DNA of 16,283 bases from Bordetella parapertussis (GTDB lineage: Bacteria > Pseudomonadota > Gammaproteobacteria > Burkholderiales > Burkholderiaceae_C), in NCBI GenBank assembly GCA_945882755.1, contig CAMCWS010000046.1:1-16283 (forward strand), given 5' to 3'. Positions 1 to 8,662 of this stretch are shown one piece after another. Under the pieces are notes generated by a model. The model was not told where the DNA came from and did not search any database. It saw only the letters and a list, made by a program, of their open reading frames with translations. Within the stretch, counting starts at the first letter, position 1, and the number at the start of each line of letters is the position of its first letter. Position numbers and translations under genes: made by a program.

Positions 1-1062
1 TATGCTGCTGATTGGCAAGCCACCCGTTCAACGCTGCCACCCTCTGATGCACAACCTTCAAGGTCCCAAAGTGCAGCGCCTTTGAACCGCTTGACTGAGC
101 AAGACCTTGGTCTTTTGTTGCGCCACCCCGAGGAGGTGCATTTCCGTGCCTCGTTACAAGTTCGCTTAGATAAACCACCGCAAGCAAGTGAAGAAGACGA
201 GCCCTTTGATACCGCAGGCCTGCAACGCTTTGTGATGGACCAATCGGTGCTCTACAGCAACGAACCTGCAGCACAGTTAATGCAGTTGCAGCGTCAGGGT
301 ATGTTGGCTTTGAGCGGATTTGGCCAATTGCAACAAGACCAGATGCGAGAACTACGCGAGACCGTGCTGGGGCATTTGGCTCCATGGTTGCAAGAGCCTG
401 GCCAAGACCTGCCTGCACAGGTGTACCTTTTTCAAGCGCATGGCATCGATGTGCAATCAGGCTTTGGCGGCAACGCCCACGCATGGCGTCAACTCCCCAA
501 TGGCACGGCAGCGCAAATCGATTTGCGCCCTGGCAAGGTGTTGAATTCCGCAGGTCAAGCGCGTTTGTACACCTTGGCCCCGCTGTGGCTGGGTCACCTC
601 AGCGCCAATGCCGCCGGGGTTCAAACCACCACATTGCAAAGCGGTGAAGATGGATTGGTGGCGCTGTCACCCTTGCCCGCCTCCAATGCCCAAGCTTTGT
701 TGGCAGACTTGGTGACGGTCTATTTGCAAGCTTGGCAACGCCCTTTGCCACTGTCTTGCAAATCTGCCTGTGCTTGGTTGATGGCCACGCACTTTCCGAC
801 CGGCAAAACCAAGCCAGAGGAGGTTGCCAACAAAGCAGAATCAGCCGCTCGGCAAGCCTTTGAAGGAGGGTTCCGCCAGCAAGGCGAGCGAGCCACCTTC
901 CCCAGCCTGCAGCGTGCTTTCCCCGAGTTTGAAGACCTCTGGACTGAGTTGCCTGTTTGGGCCGAGCGGGTGTATGGCCCGATGCAGCAAGCCTTGATGC
1001 CTTTGACCAGCAAGGCCGCTTCGCCCGTTGCCGCGGTACCCAACAACGAGGTAGACGCATGA
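1..1062 (+). CDS. recC: RecBCD enzyme subunit RecC, C-terminal part (5' end outside window)
   Basis: Frame 1 is open from the first base to TGA at 1060-1062, so about 353 codons of a gene that begins before the window are visible. RecC holds the RecBCD complex together, splits the duplex and scans for Chi; its C-terminal domain has a nuclease-like fold without catalytic residues. Recognition rests on RecC-like C-terminal blocks (for example PLPLSCKSACAWL, near positions 745-783, comparable to the E. coli stretch ending in KTALAWL) and on the immediate position before recB. The stop overlaps the recB start (ATGA, 1059-1062), implying translational coupling. No ptrA homologue intervenes. Identity is certain from context; individual RecC motifs are less conserved than those of RecB and RecD. 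A TTG at 82 is internal and is not the start. Confidence 0.93.
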   Translation, partial: YAADWQATRSTLPPSDAQPSRSQSAAPLNRLTEQDLGLLLRHPEEVHFRASLQVRLDKPPQASEEDEPFDTAGLQRFVMDQSVLYSNEPAAQLMQLQRQGMLALSGFGQLQQDQMRELRETVLGHLAPWLQEPGQDLPAQVYLFQAHGIDVQSGFGGNAHAWRQLPNGTAAQIDLRPGKVLNSAGQARLYTLAPLWLGHLSANAAGVQTTTLQSGEDGLVALSPLPASNAQALLADLVTVYLQAWQRPLPLSCKSACAWLMATHFPTGKTKPEEVANKAESAARQAFEGGFRQQGERATFPSLQRAFPEFEDLWTELPVWAERVYGPMQQALMPLTSKAASPVAAVPNNEVDA

Positions 1063-4000
1063 GCCTGAACCTGCTCACCCTGCCCTTGTCTGGGCGGCAA
1101 ATCATCGAAGCCAGTGCAGGCACCGGCAAAACCTTCACCTTGGCCGCGCTGTATGTGCGCTTGGTCTTGGGTCATGGGCGTGCAGCCAAGGGCTTGCAGC
1201 CTGCACATATTTTGGTGATGACCTTCACCGATGCAGCCACCGCCGAATTGCGAGAGCGTATCCGTCTGCGCTTGCACCAAGCCGCACTGTGGTTTGACGC
1301 CCAAGTGGCAGGACGCACTGCCAAGCCAGACCCCTTTTTGCTGGATCTGACCGAGGCTTTCACACCCGACCAGTGGCCTAAGTGTGCAGCGCAGCTGCAT
1401 TTAGCTGCGCAAAGCATGGACGAGGCCGCCATCTACACCATCCACGGTTGGAGTCGACGCATGCTCAGCAGCTTTGCGCTGCACAGCCGCGACCTGTTTG
1501 AGCAAACCCACCTCGACAACCCTGCCGAATTACTACATCAGTTGGTCAACGACCATTGGCGGCGCTGGTTTTACCCCCTCGATTTGCCGCAACAAAAAAT
1601 ACTTCAAACCCTGCTGGGCGGCGACCCGCAAGCTTTGCTTAAAGACTTGAAAACCCGCTGGCAAACCTTGGACCGACAACCACAGCCCAACGATGCAGCC
1701 CAACCACCTGCACCCGAGCAGGTGCTGGCCACACACGGCGAATGGTTAAACACAGAACAAGCTTTGGTCGTTACTGCCAAGCAAGCTTGCAAAACTGCAA
1801 TGGACAAGGGGTTGGCAGGTATCTTGGTAGCCGCTCAGGCAGCGAAAAAAATGAAGGGCACAAGCGCCAAAAAGTTCGCGAACTGGGTGAATGAGTTGCA
1901 AGCATGGAGTCAACCTAACGCGGACATTCGCGGCGAAACCCTGCAACGTTTTACCCTCAGCAGCCTTCAAAGCAAGGGTTGGCCAGAGGCAGGAGAACAC
2001 CCCGTCTTTGCCCACATCGAGACGCTGTGCCAACACCAAACCACCGAACCCGCCTCCAAAGACCGCTTGCTGGACCACGCCGCCCACGAGGTGCGCCAGC
2101 AGTACCAGCAAACCAAATTGCAGCTGTCGGTGTTTGATTTCCAAGACCTGCTGCAACGCCTGCACACCGCTTTGCATGCCGATGAGGGTCAAATGGCAAC
2201 GGCAATCCGCGACCAATACCCCGTGGCCATGGTCGATGAATTCCAAGACACCGACCCTTGGCAATACCAAAGCTTGGACCGCATCTACCCACACAGCCAG
2301 GTGGGCGCCGAACATGCTTTGGTGATGATTGGCGACCCCAAGCAAGCCATCTACAGTTTTCGTGGAGCCGACCTGCGCACCTACCTAGCAGCTCGAACAC
2401 AAGCCCTTGAACTCAATCCCCACGCCTTGCACAGCTTGGACAGCAACTTCCGCTCTGCCCCCTCTTTGGTAGCAGCGGTGAACCATGTGTTTGACGGCAT
2501 AGAGAAGCCTTTTTATTCAAATTTAGGCGAGATTGAATTCACCCCTGTTACCAGCCGCAGCGACGCCAAACCCCTCAGCAATGCACAAGGCCAAGCGCTA
2601 CCCCCCTTGACCGTGTGGCACCTGCCGCCCCCCGACAACGCCAAGTATTGGAGCGTGCCGCTGCAGTTGCACCACTTGTCACACGGCTTTGCCGCGCAAA
2701 TAGTGGCCTTGTTGCGCCAGCAACCCGAGGTGCAGCCGCGTGACATGGCTGTGTTGGTTCGCACCCATCTGCAAGCCAAGGCCATGCAAAAAGCTTTGCA
2801 AAAGTTGGACTTGCCCAGTGTCTTCATGTCGGACCACGCCAATGTGTTCCAAAGCGAAGAGGCCCAAGACCTGTGGCGGGTACTCAGAGCCATCAGTGCG
2901 CCGCGCCAAACCGCTTGGCTGCGCAGCGCGGTGGCCTGCCGTGTTTGGGGTTTGGACATGCCGCAGTTACAGGCTTTTTTGCAAAACGACGCCATGACCG
3001 ATGCGTTGGCCGAGTCGTGTCAACGCTGGCTGCAGCAATGGCAACAGCAAGGCGTGCTGCCCATGCTCTACAGCTGGCTGCATGAGCAACATATTGCGAC
3101 CCGCTTGCTGGCTTTGCCTGATGGCGAGCGTCGCTTGACCAACCTGCTTCACTTGGGCGAACTGCTGCAAAACGCCAGCCAAGGCTTGCAAGGCACCGCC
3201 GCTTTGTTGCAGCACTTGGCAGACAAGCTGCAGTCCAGCAGCGACAGTCCAGAGGCACAAAAAATGCGCCTTGAAACCGACGACCAATGCGTGCAAATCG
3301 TTACCTTCCATAAAAGCAAAGGGCTGGAGTACCCCTTGGTGTTTGTGCCGTTTTTGGGCGGCTTTAAAACACCGCCCAAAGATGATGCCAAAGAAGCCGT
3401 TGAGGCTGAAGACGAAGAAGGGCAGGAACCAGATATCACCGAGTCCAATGTCGATGAAGACATGCGCTTGTTGTATGTTGCGCTCACCCGTGCCAAACGT
3501 GCCCTGTGGCTGGGCGTTGCCAGCAGCCGAGGCAGCTTGGCGGGCGAAAAGGGCAAAGACTTGCGTCTGAGTGCTGTTTCGCGCTTGTTAAAACGCGAAT
3601 CTCATGCAGACTTGGCCGAGCGTCTGCACAGCACTTGGGGCAGCTGTGAGCACATTGCCATCCAACCCCTGCCCAGCCCCCATGGTGAACCTTACCAAGC
3701 ACCTCGTTCCAGCGCTTTGCCGCAATCGGCTTTGCTGCCCCAAAGGCAAACCCACCAGCCTTGGTGGACCGCCAGTTTCAGCAGTCTCACGCGAGGCCTA
3801 GAAGCCGGCACACCCTATGAAGAAGCGCTGCTGGACGCCGACACGGATGCTGGTATGGACACGCCATCAGCCACGCCAACACCCGTGCCTTCCAGTTCAC
3901 CGGCAAGCGTTTCTGCTTGGCAAACCTTTCCAGCTGGCGCACGTTACGGCACCTTGCTGCACGACTTGTTGCAGTACCAAGCCGAGCATGCATGGCCCCT

Positions 4001-4676
4001 TGCTGATGCTGGTGCAACTGGGCAAGATTTGGCGTGGCAACAACTGCTGCAACGCAAAGCAGACTGGTTGCAGCTTCCCAGCGACGCCCAAGCCCTGCTG
4101 CAACCGTGGTTACAAACCATAGTGGCCACACCTCTGCCGCTGCAAGCCGCCGATGCGCCAACGCAGTCCCTTGGCGCCCCCTTGGTCTTACAAACCTTGG
4201 CTGCCAACGCTTTGTGGGCAGAAATGGAATTCAGCCTGCCTGTGGGTCAACTCAGCAGCAGCGAGCTAGATACACATATTCAGCGTCATGTCTTGCCCGG
4301 CCGTGAGCGCCCTAGTCTGCAAAACAATGTCTTGCAAGGCATGCTCAGCGGCTTCATGGACTTGGTGCTGCAACACGATGGGCGCTATTGGGTGCTGGAC
4401 TACAAATCCAATCTGCTTGCTGACTACCAAGCGCCGCACTTGAGCTCGGCCATTTTGGGCAAACGCTACGAGGTTCAATATGTGCTTTACACCCTTGCTT
4501 TGCACCGCTTGCTCCAATCGCGCTTACCCGACTATCACTACGAGCAACACATGGGTGGGGCGGTCTACCTGTTTTTGCGCGGCATCGACACGCCCAGCGC
4601 TGGGGTGCATTGCCTGCGTCCCCCGTGGGCCTTGATTGACCTGCTCGACCAACGCTTTGCCAAGGCCTTTCCATGA
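1059..4676 (+). CDS. recB: RecBCD enzyme subunit RecB (3'-5' helicase and nuclease)
   Basis: The 1205-residue product has the usual RecB length. The ATG at 1059 is chosen because it overlaps the recC stop and places Walker A (ASAGTGKT, residues 18-25) at the family-typical distance from the N terminus; the frame extends upstream only as a shadow of recC. UvrD/SF1 helicase motifs follow in order: MTFTDAATAELRERI (motif Ia), VDEFQDTD with D393-E394 (Walker B), GDPKQAIYSFRGAD (motif III), LDSNFRS (motif IV), TFHKSKGLEYPLVF (motif V) and LLYVALTRAKRAL (motif VI). A C-terminal PD-(D/E)XK nuclease domain shows H968 (YGTLLHDLL), D1101 (GFMDLV) and D1114-Y-K1116 (LDYKSN), matching the E. coli catalytic set H956/D1067/D1080/K1082. 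Both activities should therefore be intact. It unwinds and degrades double-strand ends together with RecC and RecD. The stop overlaps the recD start. Confidence 0.98.
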   Translation: MSLNLLTLPLSGRQIIEASAGTGKTFTLAALYVRLVLGHGRAAKGLQPAHILVMTFTDAATAELRERIRLRLHQAALWFDAQVAGRTAKPDPFLLDLTEAFTPDQWPKCAAQLHLAAQSMDEAAIYTIHGWSRRMLSSFALHSRDLFEQTHLDNPAELLHQLVNDHWRRWFYPLDLPQQKILQTLLGGDPQALLKDLKTRWQTLDRQPQPNDAAQPPAPEQVLATHGEWLNTEQALVVTAKQACKTAMDKGLAGILVAAQAAKKMKGTSAKKFANWVNELQAWSQPNADIRGETLQRFTLSSLQSKGWPEAGEHPVFAHIETLCQHQTTEPASKDRLLDHAAHEVRQQYQQTKLQLSVFDFQDLLQRLHTALHADEGQMATAIRDQYPVAMVDEFQDTDPWQYQSLDRIYPHSQVGAEHALVMIGDPKQAIYSFRGADLRTYLAARTQALELNPHALHSLDSNFRSAPSLVAAVNHVFDGIEKPFYSNLGEIEFTPVTSRSDAKPLSNAQGQALPPLTVWHLPPPDNAKYWSVPLQLHHLSHGFAAQIVALLRQQPEVQPRDMAVLVRTHLQAKAMQKALQKLDLPSVFMSDHANVFQSEEAQDLWRVLRAISAPRQTAWLRSAVACRVWGLDMPQLQAFLQNDAMTDALAESCQRWLQQWQQQGVLPMLYSWLHEQHIATRLLALPDGERRLTNLLHLGELLQNASQGLQGTAALLQHLADKLQSSSDSPEAQKMRLETDDQCVQIVTFHKSKGLEYPLVFVPFLGGFKTPPKDDAKEAVEAEDEEGQEPDITESNVDEDMRLLYVALTRAKRALWLGVASSRGSLAGEKGKDLRLSAVSRLLKRESHADLAERLHSTWGSCEHIAIQPLPSPHGEPYQAPRSSALPQSALLPQRQTHQPWWTASFSSLTRGLEAGTPYEEALLDADTDAGMDTPSATPTPVPSSSPASVSAWQTFPAGARYGTLLHDLLQYQAEHAWPLADAGATGQDLAWQQLLQRKADWLQLPSDAQALLQPWLQTIVATPLPLQAADAPTQSLGAPLVLQTLAANALWAEMEFSLPVGQLSSSELDTHIQRHVLPGRERPSLQNNVLQGMLSGFMDLVLQHDGRYWVLDYKSNLLADYQAPHLSSAILGKRYEVQYVLYTLALHRLLQSRLPDYHYEQHMGGAVYLFLRGIDTPSAGVHCLRPPWALIDLLDQRFAKAFP

Positions 4677-6412
4677 AGATGTCCAACCTGCTTGCCAGCG
4701 GTTGGCGCGGCACCAGCCTGACGCCCTTAAGCGCTTTAGACATCGCTTTGGTGCAGATGCTGCACAACTTGCAAGCCAGCAGCGACGAGCGTCACCTGTG
4801 GTTGGGGGCTTTGGCCAGCCACCAGTGGGGGCGTGGCCATGCCTGCCTTGATCTGAATCAGTGGCCTGACAACGCAGGTGTTTTGCTCGGATGGGGCGCC
4901 CAAGCCCTGGCCGCACTGCCCGCCAAGCTGGCACTTGGCTTGTCAGATATCCCATGGACGCAAGGCGAGCACTCACCTTTGGTGGTGCAAGGCAAGCGCT
5001 TGTATTTGCGACGCGCTTGGGCAGCTGAGCAAGACATTCGCGCCAGGCTCATGGCCTTGCAGCAAAGCCGCGCGGCACCACCCGATTTGACGCAGCAACT
5101 TGACCATCTGTTTGGCCCAGACCCCCACGACGGGCAGCGCTTGGCTTGCGCCCATGCCGCGCAAAACGCGCTCACCCTCATCACGGGCGGCCCAGGCACG
5201 GGCAAAACCACCACGGTGGTCAAGTTGCTGCGTTTGTTGCAGTCCGGTACTGCCACGCCTTTGCGTACCCTGCTGGCCGCGCCCACCGGCAAGGCTGCCG
5301 CACGTTTGGGCCAGGCCATGGCGCAAGCGCGATCCACACTCAGCGACAGTGATGCAGCTTGCTTGCCCAGCACAGCGCACACTTTGCACAAACTGCTCTA
5401 CCCCAGCCATGGCACAGCACCCGTTTTGCAAGCCGACGTGATCGTGGTCGATGAAGCCTCGATGATCGATTTGGAGTTGATGGCCCGCTTGCTCAAAGCC
5501 GTGCCAGATCAGGCGCGTTTGGTGCTCTTGGGCGACAAAGACCAACTGGCGTCTGTCGAAGCCGGTGCCGTCATGTCTCAGCTGTGCCAAGCGCCTTGGC
5601 TACAGGCGCACACCTTGGTGCTGACTCGCAGCCACCGCTTTGATCCAGACCAAGGCATAGGCGCATGGGCCAAAGCTTGCAATGCGGGCGACAGCAAAGG
5701 CTTGCAAGCCCTTTGGCAAGCAGCGCCAGAGGTCTGCTGGTCGCAAGAGAATGCAGTCACCAAACTCAGCAGCGCAAACAGCAACAGCACAGATATCTTG
5801 CAAGCCGTTGCAGCGGCTTGGTCTCCTTGGTGCAAGTTACTCGCACCGTTGCAGCAGGGGCAAACTTGTGACGACGAACAAGCCTTGGCCTTGTTACACA
5901 GCTTTGGTCGCATCGGCGTGTTGTGCGGCTTGCGCGAAGGACCTTGGGGAGTGAATCACTTCAATCAAAAGTTGCAACAAGCCCTGGGGTTTGCCCATAC
6001 CGACTGGTTTATCGGTCGCCCCGTGATGGCTAGGCGCAACGACTATGCACTGGGCTTGATGAACGGCGACTTAGGCATGTGTTTGCCAGTGCGGGTCGAT
6101 GGCGACATCCGTTTGCGGGTGGCGTTTCCCGATGGCCAAGGAGGTGTGCGCTGGCTGGTGCCCAGTCGCTTAGGGGCCATAGACACCGTGTTTGCGATGA
6201 CGGTACACCAATCGCAAGGCTCAGAATTCGAGAAAGTGTTGCTCATCCTGCCCGATGTGGACACGGCTTTGCTCACGCGGGAGTTGGTCTACACAGGCGT
6301 CACACGAGCCCGCCAAGGCCTGTGCGTTTGGGCACCCGCCCCGTCCTTGCTGTTGCAGGCGGTTGTCCATCCCGTGGTGCGAAGCGGCGGCTTGAGCGAA
6401 CCCCCGCTTTAG
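4673..6412 (+). CDS. recD: RecBCD enzyme subunit RecD (5'-3' helicase)
   Basis: The 579-residue product is close to the family length. The ATG at 4673 overlaps the recB stop in an ATGA, so the two are translationally coupled. The N-terminal ~120 residues form the RecD N-terminal domain that docks to RecC. The SF1B helicase core shows Walker A GGPGTGKT (residues 172-179, K178), APTGKAAARLG (motif Ia), VIVVDEASMID (Walker B), LLGDKDQLASVEAGAV (motif III), TLVLTRSHRF (motif IV), MTVHQSQGSEFEKVLLILP (motif V) and ELVYTGVTRAR (motif VI). All are complete, so it should be an active fast 5'-3' motor that also regulates nuclease activity and RecA loading at Chi. The TAG at 6410-6412 is followed by a 64-base gap, the only sizeable gap between 1 and 11546 on this strand. 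No clear terminator was seen there, so readthrough into the next genes is possible. Confidence 0.98.
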   Translation: MKMSNLLASGWRGTSLTPLSALDIALVQMLHNLQASSDERHLWLGALASHQWGRGHACLDLNQWPDNAGVLLGWGAQALAALPAKLALGLSDIPWTQGEHSPLVVQGKRLYLRRAWAAEQDIRARLMALQQSRAAPPDLTQQLDHLFGPDPHDGQRLACAHAAQNALTLITGGPGTGKTTTVVKLLRLLQSGTATPLRTLLAAPTGKAAARLGQAMAQARSTLSDSDAACLPSTAHTLHKLLYPSHGTAPVLQADVIVVDEASMIDLELMARLLKAVPDQARLVLLGDKDQLASVEAGAVMSQLCQAPWLQAHTLVLTRSHRFDPDQGIGAWAKACNAGDSKGLQALWQAAPEVCWSQENAVTKLSSANSNSTDILQAVAAAWSPWCKLLAPLQQGQTCDDEQALALLHSFGRIGVLCGLREGPWGVNHFNQKLQQALGFAHTDWFIGRPVMARRNDYALGLMNGDLGMCLPVRVDGDIRLRVAFPDGQGGVRWLVPSRLGAIDTVFAMTVHQSQGSEFEKVLLILPDVDTALLTRELVYTGVTRARQGLCVWAPAPSLLLQAVVHPVVRSGGLSEPPL

Positions 6413-6464
6413 GACTGCTTGGCTTCAGTGGCAAAATCATCGGAGTTATTTGCTTGATGTGCCC

Positions 6465-6470
6465 AAAGGA
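6465..6470 (+). promoter_or_regulatory. Ribosome binding site deciding the start at 6477
   Basis: AAAGGA lies six bases before ATG 6477. It supports this start over the in-frame TTG at 6450 and the ATG at 6486, and it leaves a compact signal peptide directly at the N terminus. Confidence 0.6.
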
Positions 6471-6476
6471 TGTCCG

Positions 6477-6938
6477 ATGCGTTGTATGAAATGGATGCTT
6501 TTGCTGTGGTTAGCTGTTCAGCCATGGTTGGCCTTGGCCGAGTGGGAAGCCGTGGACGAAAACTTCCTTGCGGTGGTCTACATCGACCCAGACAAAATTC
6601 GCGCCAGCAGTGTTTATCCCCAAGCGTGGCACCTGATTGATTTGCGCGAACGCGCCAAGACCGGCGCCATGTCGCGTTTGGCCTTGATGGAGTACGACTG
6701 CCATGACCAACGTCGACGCACACTGGCGTTTGCCTCCAAGTCCGAGGCCATGGGCGAAGGCAAGACCTTGTTCACCAGCGCGGTGTCAACACCTTGGAAG
6801 CCCGTCTCTGGTGATACCGTGGCCGAAAAGGTACTGGGCATGCTGTGCGGTCACAATGCTGGCAAAGGAGCCAAAGGCCACAAAGGCAAGGAAAGCAAAG
6901 AAACCGCTGCCCCTGCCCCCGCCAAAAGCGACCATTGA
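6477..6938 (+). CDS. Secreted surface-adhesin-E-like protein with a basic low-complexity tail
   Basis: 153 residues from ATG 6477. Residues 1-21 form a Sec signal peptide (hydrophobic MLLLWLAV core, cleavage after ALA, before E22-W23). The mature part resembles the surface-adhesin protein E family (PF16747 type): EW start, YID, WHLIDL, MEYDC with C75, and a terminal LC with C124. C75 and C124 are likely to form a disulfide in the periplasm; this is inferred. After C124 comes a 29-residue tail rich in G, K, H and then A/P, absent from the related protein encoded at 10162-10533. The gene lies 64 bases after recD and 18 bases before the DUF442 gene, so it probably heads the downstream gene chain. 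Protein E of Haemophilus is an adhesin, but in betaproteobacteria such proteins are uncharacterised, so no adhesin role is claimed. Family assignment is moderately sure. Confidence 0.82.
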   Translation: MRCMKWMLLLWLAVQPWLALAEWEAVDENFLAVVYIDPDKIRASSVYPQAWHLIDLRERAKTGAMSRLALMEYDCHDQRRRTLAFASKSEAMGEGKTLFTSAVSTPWKPVSGDTVAEKVLGMLCGHNAGKGAKGHKGKESKETAAPAPAKSDH

Positions 6939-6956
6939 ACATCATAGGAATCTTTC

Positions 6957-7295
6957 ATGCAAGTCACCCAACACAACGCCGATTTCTCTACCGCTCCCCA
7001 ACTCGCACCAGAGCACATGACGGCATTAGCCAGCCATGGTTTTCGTACCGTCATCAACAACCGCCCAGACATGGAGGGCGGCCCCGATCAACCCACCTCC
7101 GCCCAAATGCAAGCAGCCGCCGAGGCCGCAGGTCTTGTTTACCACTACCTGCCAGTCATCAGTGGCAGCATCACGGCTGAACAAGTGGTGCAGATGGCCG
7201 AGTTGGTCAAGTCTGCCCCCAGCCCCGTGTTAGCGTTTTGCCGCAGCGGCGCACGCTCAACCCAGCTGTGGATGATGGGCGCAGCCAACGACTGA
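6957..7295 (+). CDS. TIGR01244/DUF442 family protein (rhodanese- or phosphatase-like)
   Basis: 112 residues, the full length of a single-domain DUF442 protein (PF04273, also found fused to beta-lactamase-like domains in Blh/CstB-type proteins). The start is supported by AGGAA seven bases upstream. Family blocks seen: FRTVINNRPDMEGGPDQP (residues 29-46), VYHYLPV and the active loop AFCRSGARST with C95 and R100. The loop spacing is C-x4-R, as in rhodanese six-residue active loops, not the C-x5-R of protein tyrosine phosphatases. This fits the family label of sulfur transferase, although substrates are generally unproven. No signal peptide, so it is cytosolic. It sits 18 bases after the adhesin-E-like gene and 8 bases before the histidine kinase gene. 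A role in thiol/persulfide or redox control linked to the adjacent sensor kinase is inference only. Confidence 0.9.
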   Translation: MQVTQHNADFSTAPQLAPEHMTALASHGFRTVINNRPDMEGGPDQPTSAQMQAAAEAAGLVYHYLPVISGSITAEQVVQMAELVKSAPSPVLAFCRSGARSTQLWMMGAAND

Positions 7296-7303
7296 TCAAC
7301 CCC

Positions 7304-8662
7304 ATGGGACTGCGCCTGCAAATCAACCTGATCATGGGCGTGTTACTGGCCGCGTTTGCGTCCTTGCTGATTTATTTTCAACTCAACAACACCCGCCAAA
7401 GTGTTAGCGAGGAAATGGAGGGCGCCAGCATCGTTGCCACCCAGTTGCTGTCGCGCTTGCAAGCCGGTTCTCGCAACAGCTCTTTGGAAGACATGGCACA
7501 GTTTCTTGATGCTGTTGGCCGTGTTCGTGCCAACGAAATTGAACTTCGTAACGCGCAAGGTGCCGTGGTCTACCACTCGCCACCGCCTGTTTACAAAGCC
7601 GGTCGCGATGCGCCGGACTGGTACTCGCACATTGTTTCGCCCTTGGTGCTTACCCGGGAAATACCTGTCTCTGATGGCCTCTTATTGCTTCGTGCCGACC
7701 CCTCACGCGCCATTTTGGATGGCTGGGACGACTTCCAACCCATGGTGCTCACCGTGCTTGCTGGTTTTGTTTTGGGTAATCTGTTGGTTTATGTGTTGGT
7801 TGGACGCGCTGTACAGCCGTTGCAAAAAGTTGTTCTTGGTTTGCAAGCCATGGAGGGCGGAAGTTACGGCACCCGACTGCCCCCCATGCAAGGCAAAGAA
7901 GCCAAGGTCATGGGCGAAGCCTTCAATGCCATGGCGCAATCGGTACAAGACGGCATTGCTGCGCAAACCCAAGCACGTGAAGCCACCTTGGCACTGGCAC
8001 AAAACCGCGAACTCACCCAAGTCATTCAAACCCGCATCGAAGAAGTGCGTGGCCAAATCGCCCGAGAACTGCACGATGAATTGGGCCAACAAGTCACGGC
8101 CATCAAAAGCTTGGGCCAAGCCATGGTATTGCGTGCCAAAGGGACAGACCCCCACACGGAAAACGCCGCCCGTATGGTGATTGAAAGTGCCGATGCGATA
8201 TACGAAGAAATGCACCAACTGGTGAGCCAACTGCGTCCCCTGGCGCTGGACCGCTTTGGACTGCAAGACGCACTGCAAGACTTGGTGGAAGATGCGCGCA
8301 GTCGCCACGCCGATACCCGTATCGATTTGCATGTGGACACCCCGCTGGAAGACATAGAGCCCAGTTTGGCGACTGCCACTTACCGTATCGTGCAAGAGTC
8401 ATTGAACAACGCCTTGCGCCACGCCCAAGCCAGCCAAATCACCATCTTGCTGTCTGCGCTTGACCAACAACTGCACATCGATGTCAGCGACAACGGCATA
8501 GGTGCCACGCCCGACTGGGCAGACTCCGGTCAATTCGGCGTGATTGGTATGCGCGAGCGAACCCAAGGCTTAGGTGGGTCATTTCACTTTGAGTCTTTGC
8601 AACCCTCAGGGGTACGTGTGTGGGCGGTACTGCCGTTGGGCCACAATCCATCCCATGGCTAA
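7304..8662 (+). CDS. Two-component sensor histidine kinase, NarL/UhpB (HisKA_3) type
   Basis: 452 residues from ATG 7304, eight bases after the previous stop; no good ribosome binding site is visible, suggesting translational reinitiation. A TTG at 7238 in the same frame lies inside the preceding gene and is rejected. Order: TM1 (residues ~8-28), periplasmic sensor region ~29-145 that looks like the LapD/MoxY N-terminal domain, TM2 ~147-169 (VLTVLAGFVLGNLLVYVLVG), HAMP ~170-222, dimerisation/phosphoacceptor helix with ARELHDELGQQ (H257), and an ATPase domain with N box ESLNNALRHA (N368), DNGIGA (D396) and GMRERTQGLGGSF. All key residues are present. It autophosphorylates on H257 and transfers to the response regulator whose start overlaps its end by eight bases. 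The ligand is unknown. Confidence 0.96.
   Translation: MGLRLQINLIMGVLLAAFASLLIYFQLNNTRQSVSEEMEGASIVATQLLSRLQAGSRNSSLEDMAQFLDAVGRVRANEIELRNAQGAVVYHSPPPVYKAGRDAPDWYSHIVSPLVLTREIPVSDGLLLLRADPSRAILDGWDDFQPMVLTVLAGFVLGNLLVYVLVGRAVQPLQKVVLGLQAMEGGSYGTRLPPMQGKEAKVMGEAFNAMAQSVQDGIAAQTQAREATLALAQNRELTQVIQTRIEEVRGQIARELHDELGQQVTAIKSLGQAMVLRAKGTDPHTENAARMVIESADAIYEEMHQLVSQLRPLALDRFGLQDALQDLVEDARSRHADTRIDLHVDTPLEDIEPSLATATYRIVQESLNNALRHAQASQITILLSALDQQLHIDVSDNGIGATPDWADSGQFGVIGMRERTQGLGGSFHFESLQPSGVRVWAVLPLGHNPSHG

Noticed and set aside
957..1058. 34-codon upstream extension of RecB
   Set aside because: It runs through recC coding sequence; the ATG at 1059 overlapping the recC stop puts Walker A at the expected position.
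720..1400. Long minus-strand open frame opposite the recC/recB junction
   Set aside because: It lies fully antisense to two confidently identified genes, its translation shows no recognisable domain, and its cysteine- and glutamine-rich composition is what antisense of these genes gives.
1746..2345. 199-codon minus-strand open frame inside recB
   Set aside because: Opposite the RecB Walker B and nearby motifs; valine/leucine/glutamine-rich mirror of the coding strand with no start signal or domain.
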